Shown here: positions 17,447 to 24,614 of the stretch, one piece after another
Position numbering within the stretch: position 1 is the stretch's first letter
Layout: each line of letters opens with the position of its first letter
Notes under the pieces: generated by a model
What the model saw: the letters and a program-made list of their open reading frames with translations, nothing else
Database searches by the model: none
What the model was told of the DNA's origin: nothing
Origin: CAYMKL01 sp964390805
GTDB taxonomy: Bacteria; Chloroflexota; Anaerolineae; VGOG01
NCBI GenBank assembly: GCA_964390805.1
Contig: CAYMKL010000022.1
Span: 5,324-69,323 of the forward strand
Direction of reading: 5' to 3'
Length of the DNA: 64,000 bases
Position numbers and translations under genes: made by a program

Positions 17447-17902
17447 CTACTTGACCGGTTTGCCCCACTTCTCGCGCTGAAACGCTTTGACTTTCTTGGG
17501 CGGAAGCAAGCGGTGATACTCCAGCCGCGGACGGCCAAAGTTGAGGAACAAGGCCACCTGACATTGCGGCAGGGCGGCAAAGTAACCGATGATACGCGCC
17601 ATATCATCTTTGGTCATGAGATGTGAACGCGCTTTGAGTTCAACGATGACAATCTGTTCGACCACCAGATCAGGGCTGTTGCCCCCAACGACTGTGCCGT
17701 CGTCCAGGGTGACGGGAATGAAGGGCTCATCCTCAAAAGCAAGGTCTGTTTGCCCACACTTGGCCACCATCGCATCGTGATAGACCGGTTCTCGATGCCC
17801 CGGCCCAAGTTCATTGTGGACTTCCATGCCCAGCCCAATGATCTTGTAGGTGTATTCGAGCCAAGGTGCGTTCTGGATCACGTCTTTGGGTTTTGCGTGC
17901 AC
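17447..17902 (-). CDS. GxxExxY family protein
   Basis: A 151-residue protein of the GxxExxY group, with the naming motif visible as GHREPVY. Further matches are YKIIGLGMEVHNELGPG, the acidic core TLDDGTVVGGNSPDLVVEQIVIVELKARSHL (ELK being the PD-(D/E)XK-like end) and NFGRPRLEYHRL near the C-terminus. The function is unproven; a nuclease-like fold is suspected. I chose a GTG start at 17902, preceded by AGGAGG with a 6-nt spacer. Upstream in-frame ATGs (17923, 17935) lack a site, and the sequence before them is palindromic repeat. Confidence 0.82.
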   Translation of the reverse strand: MHAKPKDVIQNAPWLEYTYKIIGLGMEVHNELGPGHREPVYHDAMVAKCGQTDLAFEDEPFIPVTLDDGTVVGGNSPDLVVEQIVIVELKARSHLMTKDDMARIIGYFAALPQCQVALFLNFGRPRLEYHRLLPPKKVKAFQREKWGKPVK

Positions 17903-17935
17903 TTGTTGCCTCCTGTTCTTCATCAGCTTATTCAT

Positions 17936-18020
17936 TGCAGCAGCGGATAGGAAGCGGATAAACGGATGACTTCCACCCCCCACCCACCCCATCCGCTTAT
18001 CCGCTGTCTATCCGTTGCCG
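17936..18020. repeat. CGGATAA-type palindromic repeat with long arms
   Basis: GCGGATAGGAAGCGGATAAA followed by CGGATGA, and the opposing CATCCGCTTATCCGCTGTCT followed by ATCCG, form an approximately 28-bp imperfect stem around a C-rich loop. It lies between the DUF488 gene and the GxxExxY gene. It is the best-preserved member of the family in this window. Confidence 0.75.
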
Positions 18021-18039
18021 TAATGGTGCATAGCTGATC

Positions 18040-18480
18040 CTACAAATGAACGACGATCAGCCCTGGCAAGTGTGCAGCCCAATATTCGGCCACCAGACGG
18101 CGGTGGCAGTGGTCGGCCTCGGGTTCAGCGCACAGCAGACATGGTGATTGGTAGTGGGCCAGGATTTCGCGCCCCACCTCTTCGGCGGATCGCTCCTCCA
18201 GGAGCGGGAGGAAGCGGGATTCGTAAGCCGCCCAATCCTGATTGTCGCGATAGCCATCGAAGATCTCGGGAGTAGGGGCCAGTTCGGGGTGGTGCTCGTA
18301 GGCGATGCCAAACCCCTCGCGCAGCAGGAAAGCCAGGTCGTCGCGCTTGGTGTAGCCAGCCAGGTGCGAGGTGTTGCGCAGGCGGACGTCAATTACCGCG
18401 TCCACGCCAGCCTCCCGCAGTTGCCCGATGAACGTTGCCAGGGGTTTTCGCTTATAACCGATGGTGTAGAGAGTGGGCAT
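18040..18480 (-). CDS. DUF488 family protein (second of pair)
   Basis: A 146-residue DUF488 protein beginning MPTLYTIGYKRKPL. Signature segments are VDAVIDVRLRNTSHLAGYTK and CLLCAEPEADHCHRRLVAEY; the last is the conserved C-x-E-x-D-x-x-x-CHR motif. The biochemical role is unknown. A GGAGAGG site lies 7-8 nt before the ATG; an upstream open stretch in the same frame overlaps the first DUF488 gene and is not used. Only 14 nt separate it from its paralogue. Confidence 0.85.
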   Translation of the reverse strand: MPTLYTIGYKRKPLATFIGQLREAGVDAVIDVRLRNTSHLAGYTKRDDLAFLLREGFGIAYEHHPELAPTPEIFDGYRDNQDWAAYESRFLPLLEERSAEEVGREILAHYQSPCLLCAEPEADHCHRRLVAEYWAAHLPGLIVVHL

Positions 18481-18494
18481 CTGTACCTCTCCTA

Positions 18495-18998
18495 TCAGAA
18501 CAACGATAGTTGCTGCGGTATCCGCTCCCCCTCGACCGTCGTGCCGTCGGGCTGGATGTGAAGCACGCGGACGCCGCGTCCCAGCAGGGTCTGGGTGATG
18601 AGCAGGTGGCGGTGACAACGGCGATGGTCGCCCTCACTGCACATCACGGCCACTCGTTCCGCTCCAGCCAGGTCGAGCAACTGGTCAATGCCGGCCTGGT
18701 AAGCAGGTGTCTGCTCCACACGCTGGTAGTCGGGGTGCTCCTGTCCAGGGTCGTACAGGGTCGGATCGGCAGGGCGGCCACCGAGGGCGTCGCCCATAAA
18801 CTGGTAGACGATGCCAGCATCCTGGAGGTCGCGGGCCAGGGTCTCACGATTGAACTGGTGGGCCCAGCGGCTGTAGGGCTGGCTGCGCACGTCTACTACG
18901 AGGGTGATTTCGTGACGGCCCAGCAGGTCAACCAAGGCTGCGGTGGTGTGGTTGCTGTGGCCGATGGTGTGAATCACCAAATCCATCTCACCCACCAT
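18495..18998 (-). CDS. DUF488 family protein (first of pair)
   Basis: A 167-residue DUF488 protein with IHTIGHSNHTTAALVDLLGR, LVVDVRSQPYSRW and AVMCSEGDHRRCHRHLLITQ. It is of the typical long form, whereas its neighbour is a divergent shorter paralogue, so the two may work together. The ATG at 18998 overlaps the end of the nitroreductase gene by 11 nt; a second ATG at 18986 is equally possible. The function is unknown. The overlap indicates one transcript with the nitroreductase. Confidence 0.85.
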   Translation of the reverse strand: MVGEMDLVIHTIGHSNHTTAALVDLLGRHEITLVVDVRSQPYSRWAHQFNRETLARDLQDAGIVYQFMGDALGGRPADPTLYDPGQEHPDYQRVEQTPAYQAGIDQLLDLAGAERVAVMCSEGDHRRCHRHLLITQTLLGRGVRVLHIQPDGTTVEGERIPQQLSLF

Positions 18999-19569
18999 AC
19001 TCCCGCAGGATCAGTTCATCGAGGGGGAGCTTGGGCACGTGGTGCACGCCGTCAGCATCACGGTAGTAGCGGATGTCGCCGTTGGGGCCGACTTCCTCGA
19101 GCACGACCGTCTCCCTGGGCTTGCCTAGCGCCAGTATGAGCAGGATCTCGTACTGCTCTGGGATGTCAAGCACTTGGCGGAGTTCGCTGCGGTCAATGGA
19201 GCCGATCATGCAGCCGCCCAGACCTCGCTCCGTCGCGCCGAGCATGATGGATTGGGCAGCGATGCCGTGATCGCAGCCGAAGGACTTGCGGATCTCCGTG
19301 TCGCCCAGGATGACGATGTAGGCCGCCGGGCGCTCCCCCTCCGCCGGACCGGGCCAACCCTTCAAAAAACCCGCCCAGCGTGTGTTTGGGAAGATGCGGG
19401 CGTTGGTCTTTGGCTGGCAACTGAGGATGTACTTGAGCGGCTGCAAGTTCGAGCCTGAGGCTGACAGCCGCGCCAGATTCACCAGTGCGCGCAGCGTCTC
19501 AATGTCCACCGCGACATCCTGATGAAAACGGCGGTAGCTGCGGTTCTTACGAACGAGATTTTCGAGCAT
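18988..19569 (-). CDS. Nitroreductase family protein
   Basis: A 193-residue FMN-dependent nitroreductase-fold protein. The N-terminal FMN-binding signature is RKNRSYRRFHQD, followed by LARLSASGSNLQPLKYIL. The middle has GIAAQSIMLGATERGLGGCM and the C-terminal part ILALGKPRETVVLEEV. The family uses NAD(P)H to reduce nitro groups, quinones or flavins; the physiological substrate is unknown. AGGAG stands 6 nt upstream of the ATG. It is the first gene of the run leading into the DUF488 pair. Confidence 0.88.
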   Translation of the reverse strand: MLENLVRKNRSYRRFHQDVAVDIETLRALVNLARLSASGSNLQPLKYILSCQPKTNARIFPNTRWAGFLKGWPGPAEGERPAAYIVILGDTEIRKSFGCDHGIAAQSIMLGATERGLGGCMIGSIDRSELRQVLDIPEQYEILLILALGKPRETVVLEEVGPNGDIRYYRDADGVHHVPKLPLDELILREYGG

Positions 19570-19591
19570 AGTCTACTCCTGTGGTTTGTTT

Positions 19592-19624
19592 AGACCCTTC
19601 GGGTTTTTGAAACCCTGAGGGTCT
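19592..19624. repeat. 15-bp-arm palindrome (terminator-like repeat)
   Basis: AGACCCTTCGGGTTT pairs with AAACCCTGAGGGTCT (one mismatch) around TTG. It is a sequence relative of 2851-2883. It sits just past the stop of the glycoside hydrolase gene (19634) and upstream of the nitroreductase. The T-rich side (TTTTCC) is on the plus strand, where no gene needs it, so termination activity is uncertain. Confidence 0.75.
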
Positions 19625-19633
19625 TTTCCTTCT

Positions 19634-22258
19634 TCACTTCATCGTCAGGGGGACGAAGATGCGGTATGGCAGCCTGGCGGAGCCTACACTCACTCGATCC
19701 AGGGTGACCGTGAAGGATTGAGCCGAGCACCGAACGGCCTGGAAGAGCACATCCACCATCCGTCCCTGCCACGCCGATAGATCCAACGAGGTGAGGGTCC
19801 AATCGGAGGCTCGCCATAGCTCCCCCCAAGGCACGAGATAGTGCGGCTGGCCGTCGTCCAGAATGACCACCTCCAGCCAGGCGTAGTCAAAGTCCGTTTG
19901 CGTGGTAGAGATGGCAGACAGGAACGACAGGGTTGACGGGTAGCCTTGCGGCACGCTCACTGCCTGTTTCAAAGTCCACAGCTCGCCGGGCTGGCCATTC
20001 TGGATGCACGTTACTGGCAACCCTGCGCCGCTTCCCAGCAGCGCGGCGACCTGTCCATCGAAGGCCTCCGTCGAGAGCGAGACCTCGCCATTGGGCCGCA
20101 CCCAGGCATCCCAGACATCCGGGCCCTCAAAGTCGCCAGTGGTCACGGCATTGACCGTCGGGGCCAGCGTGAGGGTGATGGGGGTCGAGTCGCCGACGGT
20201 CACGTGACGAGGCGCCGGCCACGTGCCGTAGCCGGGCGCGCTGGCGTGAAAGGCATATTCACCCGCTTGCAACGTCGCCGACCAGAGCCCGCCTTCGCCG
20301 CTGGCAACCTCGTCCAGGGTGTTGGTGCCGCTGATGGTAACGGTGGCACCCACGACCATCCCGCCATCCGCGTCCATCACCGTGCCAGACACAGGGGTGC
20401 CAGCCACGACCAACGTGGTGGCTTGAGGCGCTGTGGGGATTGGCTCCACGTTGCCCGCCCTGTCCCTGGCGCGAACGGCAAAGCCGAAGGTGGCACCCAC
20501 CGAGCCCGCGCAGGAGGCACTGGTGCTCTGGGTCTCGGTGAACCATGTCGTAAACGGTCCCCCGTCAACGTTGTAGAAGACATCATAGCTGACGATGCCG
20601 GAGCCCAAATCCTCTCCTCCCCAGCGCACCACGAAACCCAGGCCGCTGGTCGGCGGGAGCGGTTCCACACTGGAGGTGGGCGGCAGCGTGTCGCGCTCCA
20701 CCAGCAGGTAGGGTCGGCCGCCGATCATATACTCGCCCGGGGGGAGGAACGGATGATTCTGGTTGGTGGCCGCAGGTAGAGTGACGGTGTAGACACCGGT
20801 AATGGGCGCAATGGTTTGAGTTATCCCTGCCTGGTCAACAAGCAAACCCTCATCTCCGGTGGCCGAGACCTGGGCCGTAATGGTGACACCCTGGGTGGCC
20901 CATAGCACCATCGCCCGCTCTTTGGTGGCCGGGCGATGGAAGGCTATCCGCTCCTGCTGATTCTCAGAAGTACTGCGCCACAGGGGCTCCACGTCCCGCA
21001 GGTGCGTGGCGGCCACGCGGTAGGCGGTGTAGGATGGACGCACTCGCCCGTCGGATGGGTAGCACGGTGCGTCCTCCGTGTTGCGGAACAGGCCGTAGGC
21101 ATCATGCTCGTCGGGGCCGTTGCCGCAATCGTCGTGGAGCATGAAGTGGAAAACCTTCTCCGCTCCGGCGTAGAGGCCGTAGGCATAGTCCTGGACAACA
21201 TAGGCTGCCTGTTCTTCCATAGTAGCCCGGAAATCGCTTTTGGGGTCCCAGGTGGGGCCAGGGTAATCATCCCAAACGGGCACTCCACTCTCGTTGATCC
21301 AGATGAGCTTATCGCCCAGGCCGTACGGGCGCAGAAGGTCACCGATACGGCAGGTGTGCTCATAGGTATCTTTTGAGCGACTGTAGCTATGGGTGGCCAC
21401 GACGTCGAAGTACCAATCATTGGCCATTCGGTCGGAGTCCTCCCCTATGGCGCCCAGCAGGCGGGGGAACCAACTAGCGTCGAAGTAGTTAGCCAAGCCA
21501 CCAACGAGCACAGTGCAATCGGGGTCGGCGAACTTGGCCACCAGGTAACCCACTTTGAGAAGCCGGAAATACTCCTCCACGGTGCCGCTCCAAAAGAAGC
21601 TGAAATCCGGCTCGTTCCAAATCTCCCAGTAACTAACGCCCGTCCCTTCCGGCCAGCCTTCGTGTGTGGCAAGCCAGCCCCCAGGCTTGTAGCGAGCGAC
21701 AATATCGAAGACGAAGCGGGCCCAGTAGTTGTTCGGGTTTATGCTCTTGCCCGGGCCGGGGATGTCAGTGCCGTCGTCGAAGATAGTCTCGTAGAGGTTA
21801 TGCGGCGTGGAGCTGGCGCTGCTGACGCCCAACTTCCAAGAGAAGCTGGTAACCTGCTGAGGGAAGCTTTTCTGCTCCACGCGCGGGGCAGGGATGTGGG
21901 GTGAGCCGCCGGTGGCGTAGAAATTGGGTGTGCCCAGCAGGATGGCGTCGGTTCGGAAGCCATAAGCGATGTCATCTGCCACCACGGGGTCGTGGGCGCT
22001 GTAATCGAAAGTGCCAGCACTTTTCTCGATGTCTCGCCAATAGAGAGGCCAGCGGGTCCAGGTAGCTCCAGTGCTTATCCCTCTTTGATAACGGGCTTCG
22101 TCGGCAGGATATTCGGCGGAGCTGACGAAACAGAGGCCAAACTTTTCATTGGGCGGGGCAGCCGACGGAGGCTGGGAGGCGGAAAGTGGCCCCGCCGCTC
22201 CCCAGACCGTCACCGCCAGGATCAAGATAATCGCCGAAATAATGATTTTCCATTGCAT
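19634..22258 (-). CDS. Secreted multidomain glycoside hydrolase (GH39/GH5-like clan A)
   Basis: An 874-residue exported protein. A signal peptide (MQWKIIISAIILILAVTVWG) is followed by a TIM-barrel hydrolase with acid/base motif YWEIWNEPDF and likely nucleophile LIWINESGVPVW, as in clan A retaining enzymes. Next come a beta-sandwich region, a carboxypeptidase-regulatory-like domain (SGTVMDADGGMVVGATVTIS) and a C-terminal jelly-roll domain (FEGPDVWDAWVRPNGEVS). It ends RIFVPLTMK, like the short hydrophobic tails of many Chloroflexi exported proteins. The ATG at 22258 has GGAG about 5 nt upstream; a longer open frame overlaps the opposite gene and is rejected. The family number and substrate are uncertain. 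Confidence 0.8.
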   Translation of the reverse strand: MQWKIIISAIILILAVTVWGAAGPLSASQPPSAAPPNEKFGLCFVSSAEYPADEARYQRGISTGATWTRWPLYWRDIEKSAGTFDYSAHDPVVADDIAYGFRTDAILLGTPNFYATGGSPHIPAPRVEQKSFPQQVTSFSWKLGVSSASSTPHNLYETIFDDGTDIPGPGKSINPNNYWARFVFDIVARYKPGGWLATHEGWPEGTGVSYWEIWNEPDFSFFWSGTVEEYFRLLKVGYLVAKFADPDCTVLVGGLANYFDASWFPRLLGAIGEDSDRMANDWYFDVVATHSYSRSKDTYEHTCRIGDLLRPYGLGDKLIWINESGVPVWDDYPGPTWDPKSDFRATMEEQAAYVVQDYAYGLYAGAEKVFHFMLHDDCGNGPDEHDAYGLFRNTEDAPCYPSDGRVRPSYTAYRVAATHLRDVEPLWRSTSENQQERIAFHRPATKERAMVLWATQGVTITAQVSATGDEGLLVDQAGITQTIAPITGVYTVTLPAATNQNHPFLPPGEYMIGGRPYLLVERDTLPPTSSVEPLPPTSGLGFVVRWGGEDLGSGIVSYDVFYNVDGGPFTTWFTETQSTSASCAGSVGATFGFAVRARDRAGNVEPIPTAPQATTLVVAGTPVSGTVMDADGGMVVGATVTISGTNTLDEVASGEGGLWSATLQAGEYAFHASAPGYGTWPAPRHVTVGDSTPITLTLAPTVNAVTTGDFEGPDVWDAWVRPNGEVSLSTEAFDGQVAALLGSGAGLPVTCIQNGQPGELWTLKQAVSVPQGYPSTLSFLSAISTTQTDFDYAWLEVVILDDGQPHYLVPWGELWRASDWTLTSLDLSAWQGRMVDVLFQAVRCSAQSFTVTLDRVSVGSARLPYRIFVPLTMK

Positions 22259-22319
22259 GGTCTCCTCCAAGTAAACGTCCAGTCCCCTGTTCTCCTGTAT
22301 CCTTGCTCCTCTGCATCTC

Positions 22320-22348
22320 TTGACAATTTCGGGCAGGTGATATAGTAT
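22320..22348 (+). promoter_or_regulatory. Promoter of the TumE-like pair
   Basis: TTGACA (22320-22325), a 17-nt spacer and TAGTAT (22343-22348), about 28 nt before the first gene of the pair. Overlapping A/T-rich hexamers make the exact -10 uncertain. Confidence 0.65.
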
Positions 22349-22375
22349 ATAGCCTGGAGGTGAGAGGACACTACC

Positions 22376-22663
22376 ATGACACTCGAAGAGATCCTTCAAG
22401 ACATCCACGGATTGGACGCACGCTTGCAGGAACTCGAACAGCAATATGGGTTGCTCTCCGAAGACCTGTACACGTTGTACCGGCTGGGCGAGTTGGAACA
22501 GAGCCGTGATCTGATCCGTTGGGTTGGCTACTACGAACTGCGACAGGAGCGGCAGCGTGCCTATGAGGCAGCCTTGCGTGAGCGTTTGCTGATCGTGCGC
22601 AGCGTCAGCCCCGGAACGCCCATCCCATTGCGTCCACATTGGGCAGCCCTGACCGAGGCATGA
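22376..22663 (+). CDS. Small helical protein, candidate antitoxin
   Basis: A 95-residue, mostly helical protein (LQELEQQYGLLSEDLYTLYR, then YELRQERQRAYEAALRERLL). It is not recognised by family. It has its own promoter and ends one base before the ATG of the TumE-like gene, the usual layout of a two-gene toxin-antitoxin operon. The antitoxin role is inferred from position only. Confidence 0.6.
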   Translation: MTLEEILQDIHGLDARLQELEQQYGLLSEDLYTLYRLGELEQSRDLIRWVGYYELRQERQRAYEAALRERLLIVRSVSPGTPIPLRPHWAALTEA

Positions 22664-22664
22664 C

Positions 22665-23075
22665 ATGCTCCCCACATTCGAGGACTATTGCCTCCTGATC
22701 GCCAGCCTGCCAGATCAGTTTCCGTCTATCCGCTCCTCTACCCTTATCGCCTACCGCATCGGCCCATTTGCTGCCGAGGTGGAGGGCCAGTTGACCTTCC
22801 AGTCCGGCTACGTGCTCACCGTGTGGGAGTTGCTCGACCTGTCCAGGGGCACTATCTACAACTACAGCTACGAACTGGACTGCGCCGACGAGCGAATTTG
22901 GTGGTACGACCCTACCGAACACCCAGGAGATGCAACTCTACGCAGTTCCTACCCTCATCACAAACACGTTTCTCCTGACATCAAGCGACATCGTGTTCCC
23001 GCGCCCGAGCTTTCCTTTACACACTCCAATCTCCCCGCATTGATCGAGGAGGTAGAGCGGCTGTTGAAAAAGTAA
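22665..23075 (+). CDS. TumE/DUF6516-like putative toxin
   Basis: A 136-residue protein whose pattern of YSYELDCADERIWWYDPTEH followed by SYPHHKHVSPDIKRH and a C-terminal LPALIEEVERLL helix resembles the TumE/DUF6516 family (motif Y-D-x-x-x-H ... P-H-H-K-H). TumE proteins are toxins of TumE-TumA modules, often carried by transposons. The start is one base after the upstream stop. The assignment is from motif memory; a database comparison would settle it. Confidence 0.55.
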   Translation: MLPTFEDYCLLIASLPDQFPSIRSSTLIAYRIGPFAAEVEGQLTFQSGYVLTVWELLDLSRGTIYNYSYELDCADERIWWYDPTEHPGDATLRSSYPHHKHVSPDIKRHRVPAPELSFTHSNLPALIEEVERLLKK

Positions 23076-23153
23076 ACGCCAAGCTCAGATAACCCTCCTG
23101 CATTTCCCTTTTCCCCTCACCCAGCACGCAATACGCACTACGCAATACGTACC

Positions 23154-24203
23154 CTACATCGGCAGGTAGAAAAACGCCAACCCAATGATCACGTAGACCA
23201 CCAGCAGTTGGGCTCCTTCCAGCCAGTTCGATTCGCCATCCCGCGCCGCCGACGCGGCGATGAGGGCCGCCGCGCCCAGGGCGATCAACTCAAACTGGTT
23301 GAACTCCAGCGTCAGTGGGTTGCCCATCAGCAGGCTGATGAAGACCAGCGCGGGGGCGACGAAGAGGGCGATCTGCAAGCTGGAGCCGAGGGAGACGGAC
23401 ATGCTCAGCTCCATGTGATTCTTCAGCGCCGCCTGCACCGCCACCATGTGCTCGGCCACGTTACCGATGAGGGGCACGATGATGATGCCCACGAAGAACT
23501 CGGAGAGGCCCAGCGCGTGGGTCGTATGTTCCACCGTGCCCACCAGGATCTCGCTCAGCCAGACGATGAAGGCCGTGGAGACGAGTAGCACCGCCACCGC
23601 CTTGCGCCCACTCCAGCCCGTGACCTCGTGCGCCTCGTGGGCCAGCTCTGGCTCAACACCCCAGCGGAACGAGAAGACGACGCTCAGGGCGTAGATGAGG
23701 ATCATCACCGCCGCCGTGCCCAGGCTCAGGTACTCCACTCCCGCGTGGTTTGTCTCCTCAATGCTGTGGCTGAACAGCGAGGGGATGCCCAGGGCGATGA
23801 GGGCCAGGATGAGCATGGTGGCGTTGACGCTGGCCTGGGTGCGGTCGAACTTCTGCACCCCGTGGCGTAGTCCGCCCAGCAGGATGCTCAGCCCCAGCAC
23901 CAGCAGCAGGTTGCCCAGGATGGAGCCCGTGATGGACGCCTTCACCAGGTCCAGCAGCCCTTCTTTGATGGCGAAGATGGTGATGATGAGCTCGGCGGCG
24001 TTGCCCAGCGTGCCGTTGAGGAAGCCGCTCAGTTTTGGCCCCGTGTGGGCGGCCAGTTCCTCCGTGGCCTCGCCCAGGATGCCCGCCAGCGGAATCACCG
24101 CCAGCGCCGCGCTCCAGAACACAAGCGTCGGGCTCCAGCCCAGGAACTCGCCCGCGATGGCCAGCGGGGCGAAGATGAGTAGGACGTTGAAGTATTTGGT
24201 CAT
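23154..24203 (-). CDS. cax: Calcium/proton antiporter, CaCA family
   Basis: A 349-residue membrane protein with about eleven helices, full-length for the CAX family, which exchanges cytosolic Ca2+ for H+. Both alpha repeats are present: GFLNGTLGNAAELIITIFAI in the first half and PLIGNVAEHMVAVQAALKNH in the second, carrying the GNxAE residues that bind cation. AAGGAG lies 8 nt before the ATG. It stands alone between the putative TumE pair and the sugar locus, with no operon partners. Confidence 0.92.
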   Translation of the reverse strand: MTKYFNVLLIFAPLAIAGEFLGWSPTLVFWSAALAVIPLAGILGEATEELAAHTGPKLSGFLNGTLGNAAELIITIFAIKEGLLDLVKASITGSILGNLLLVLGLSILLGGLRHGVQKFDRTQASVNATMLILALIALGIPSLFSHSIEETNHAGVEYLSLGTAAVMILIYALSVVFSFRWGVEPELAHEAHEVTGWSGRKAVAVLLVSTAFIVWLSEILVGTVEHTTHALGLSEFFVGIIIVPLIGNVAEHMVAVQAALKNHMELSMSVSLGSSLQIALFVAPALVFISLLMGNPLTLEFNQFELIALGAAALIAASAARDGESNWLEGAQLLVVYVIIGLAFFYLPM

Positions 24204-24320
24204 GGGTTTGTCTCCTTAGCGGTCAGCGCTGTTGTAGCTGATGAAGAAGTGTTTCATCGGAACACCTTCAGGCAGCAAGTCTTGAACTGCAGTGAACGTC
24301 CAATATCCGAACGAGGTTTA

Positions 24321-24501
24321 TTATATCATGATTCGGAATTTCTGCATAAAAGCCGAAGTCGGCCAGACAGTAGAAGCGGAAATAGAACTCCCCTCGCTGC
24401 TGGCGGGGGTTTGCAGATCAACCAGCGGATAGATCATCCCCAACAACGTAACGTAGGCCACGCTCGCCGCCACAACACCCGCGGGAAGCCGAAGTTGTCG
24501 T
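24321..24501 (-). pseudogene. C-terminal remnant of a spermidine-synthase-like membrane protein
   Basis: On the minus strand, a frame ending at a TAA at 24321-24323 reads LPAGVVAASVAYVTLLGMIYPL. The intact protein at 35252-37843 ends FSRVLVAGSVAYLAALGVIYPL, so this is clearly the last membrane helix of a paralogue. Nothing of the rest of the gene is visible, and upstream it runs into the promoter region of the lacI-type gene. Confidence 0.65.
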
Positions 24502-24540
24502 ACATCCGAATTGTGATTGGATCTCAGAGAAAACTGCCTA

Positions 24541-24569
24541 TTGACAAATCGTGTGTCTTGTGGTATAAT
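24541..24569 (+). promoter_or_regulatory. Perfect consensus promoter of the sugar locus
   Basis: TTGACA (24541-24546), 17 nt, then TATAAT (24564-24569). Both hexamers and the spacing are ideal, implying a strong promoter that must be held in check. The operators follow directly. Confidence 0.92.
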
Positions 24570-24593
24570 GTGAACGTTCACGTGAACGTTCAC
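24570..24593 (+). promoter_or_regulatory. Tandem LacI-family operators
   Basis: Two abutting copies of the 12-bp palindrome GTGAACGTTCAC (24570-24581 and 24582-24593) begin one base after the -10 hexamer and cover the expected transcription start. The central CG and TGAACGTTCA shape are typical LacI-family sites. The regulator encoded 21 nt downstream almost certainly binds here and represses its own operon. Confidence 0.9.
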
Positions 24594-24614
24594 GGACGCG
24601 CAAGGGGGCATCTT

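Noticed and set aside
19634..22675. Longer 1013-residue reading of the glycoside hydrolase frame
   Set aside because: The extra N-terminus is antisense to the small gene at 22376-22663; the ATG at 22258 has a ribosome binding site and gives a proper signal peptide.
24249..24614. N-terminal extension of the LacI-type regulator
   Set aside because: It runs through the promoter and operators; the GTG at 24615 begins the conserved HTH.
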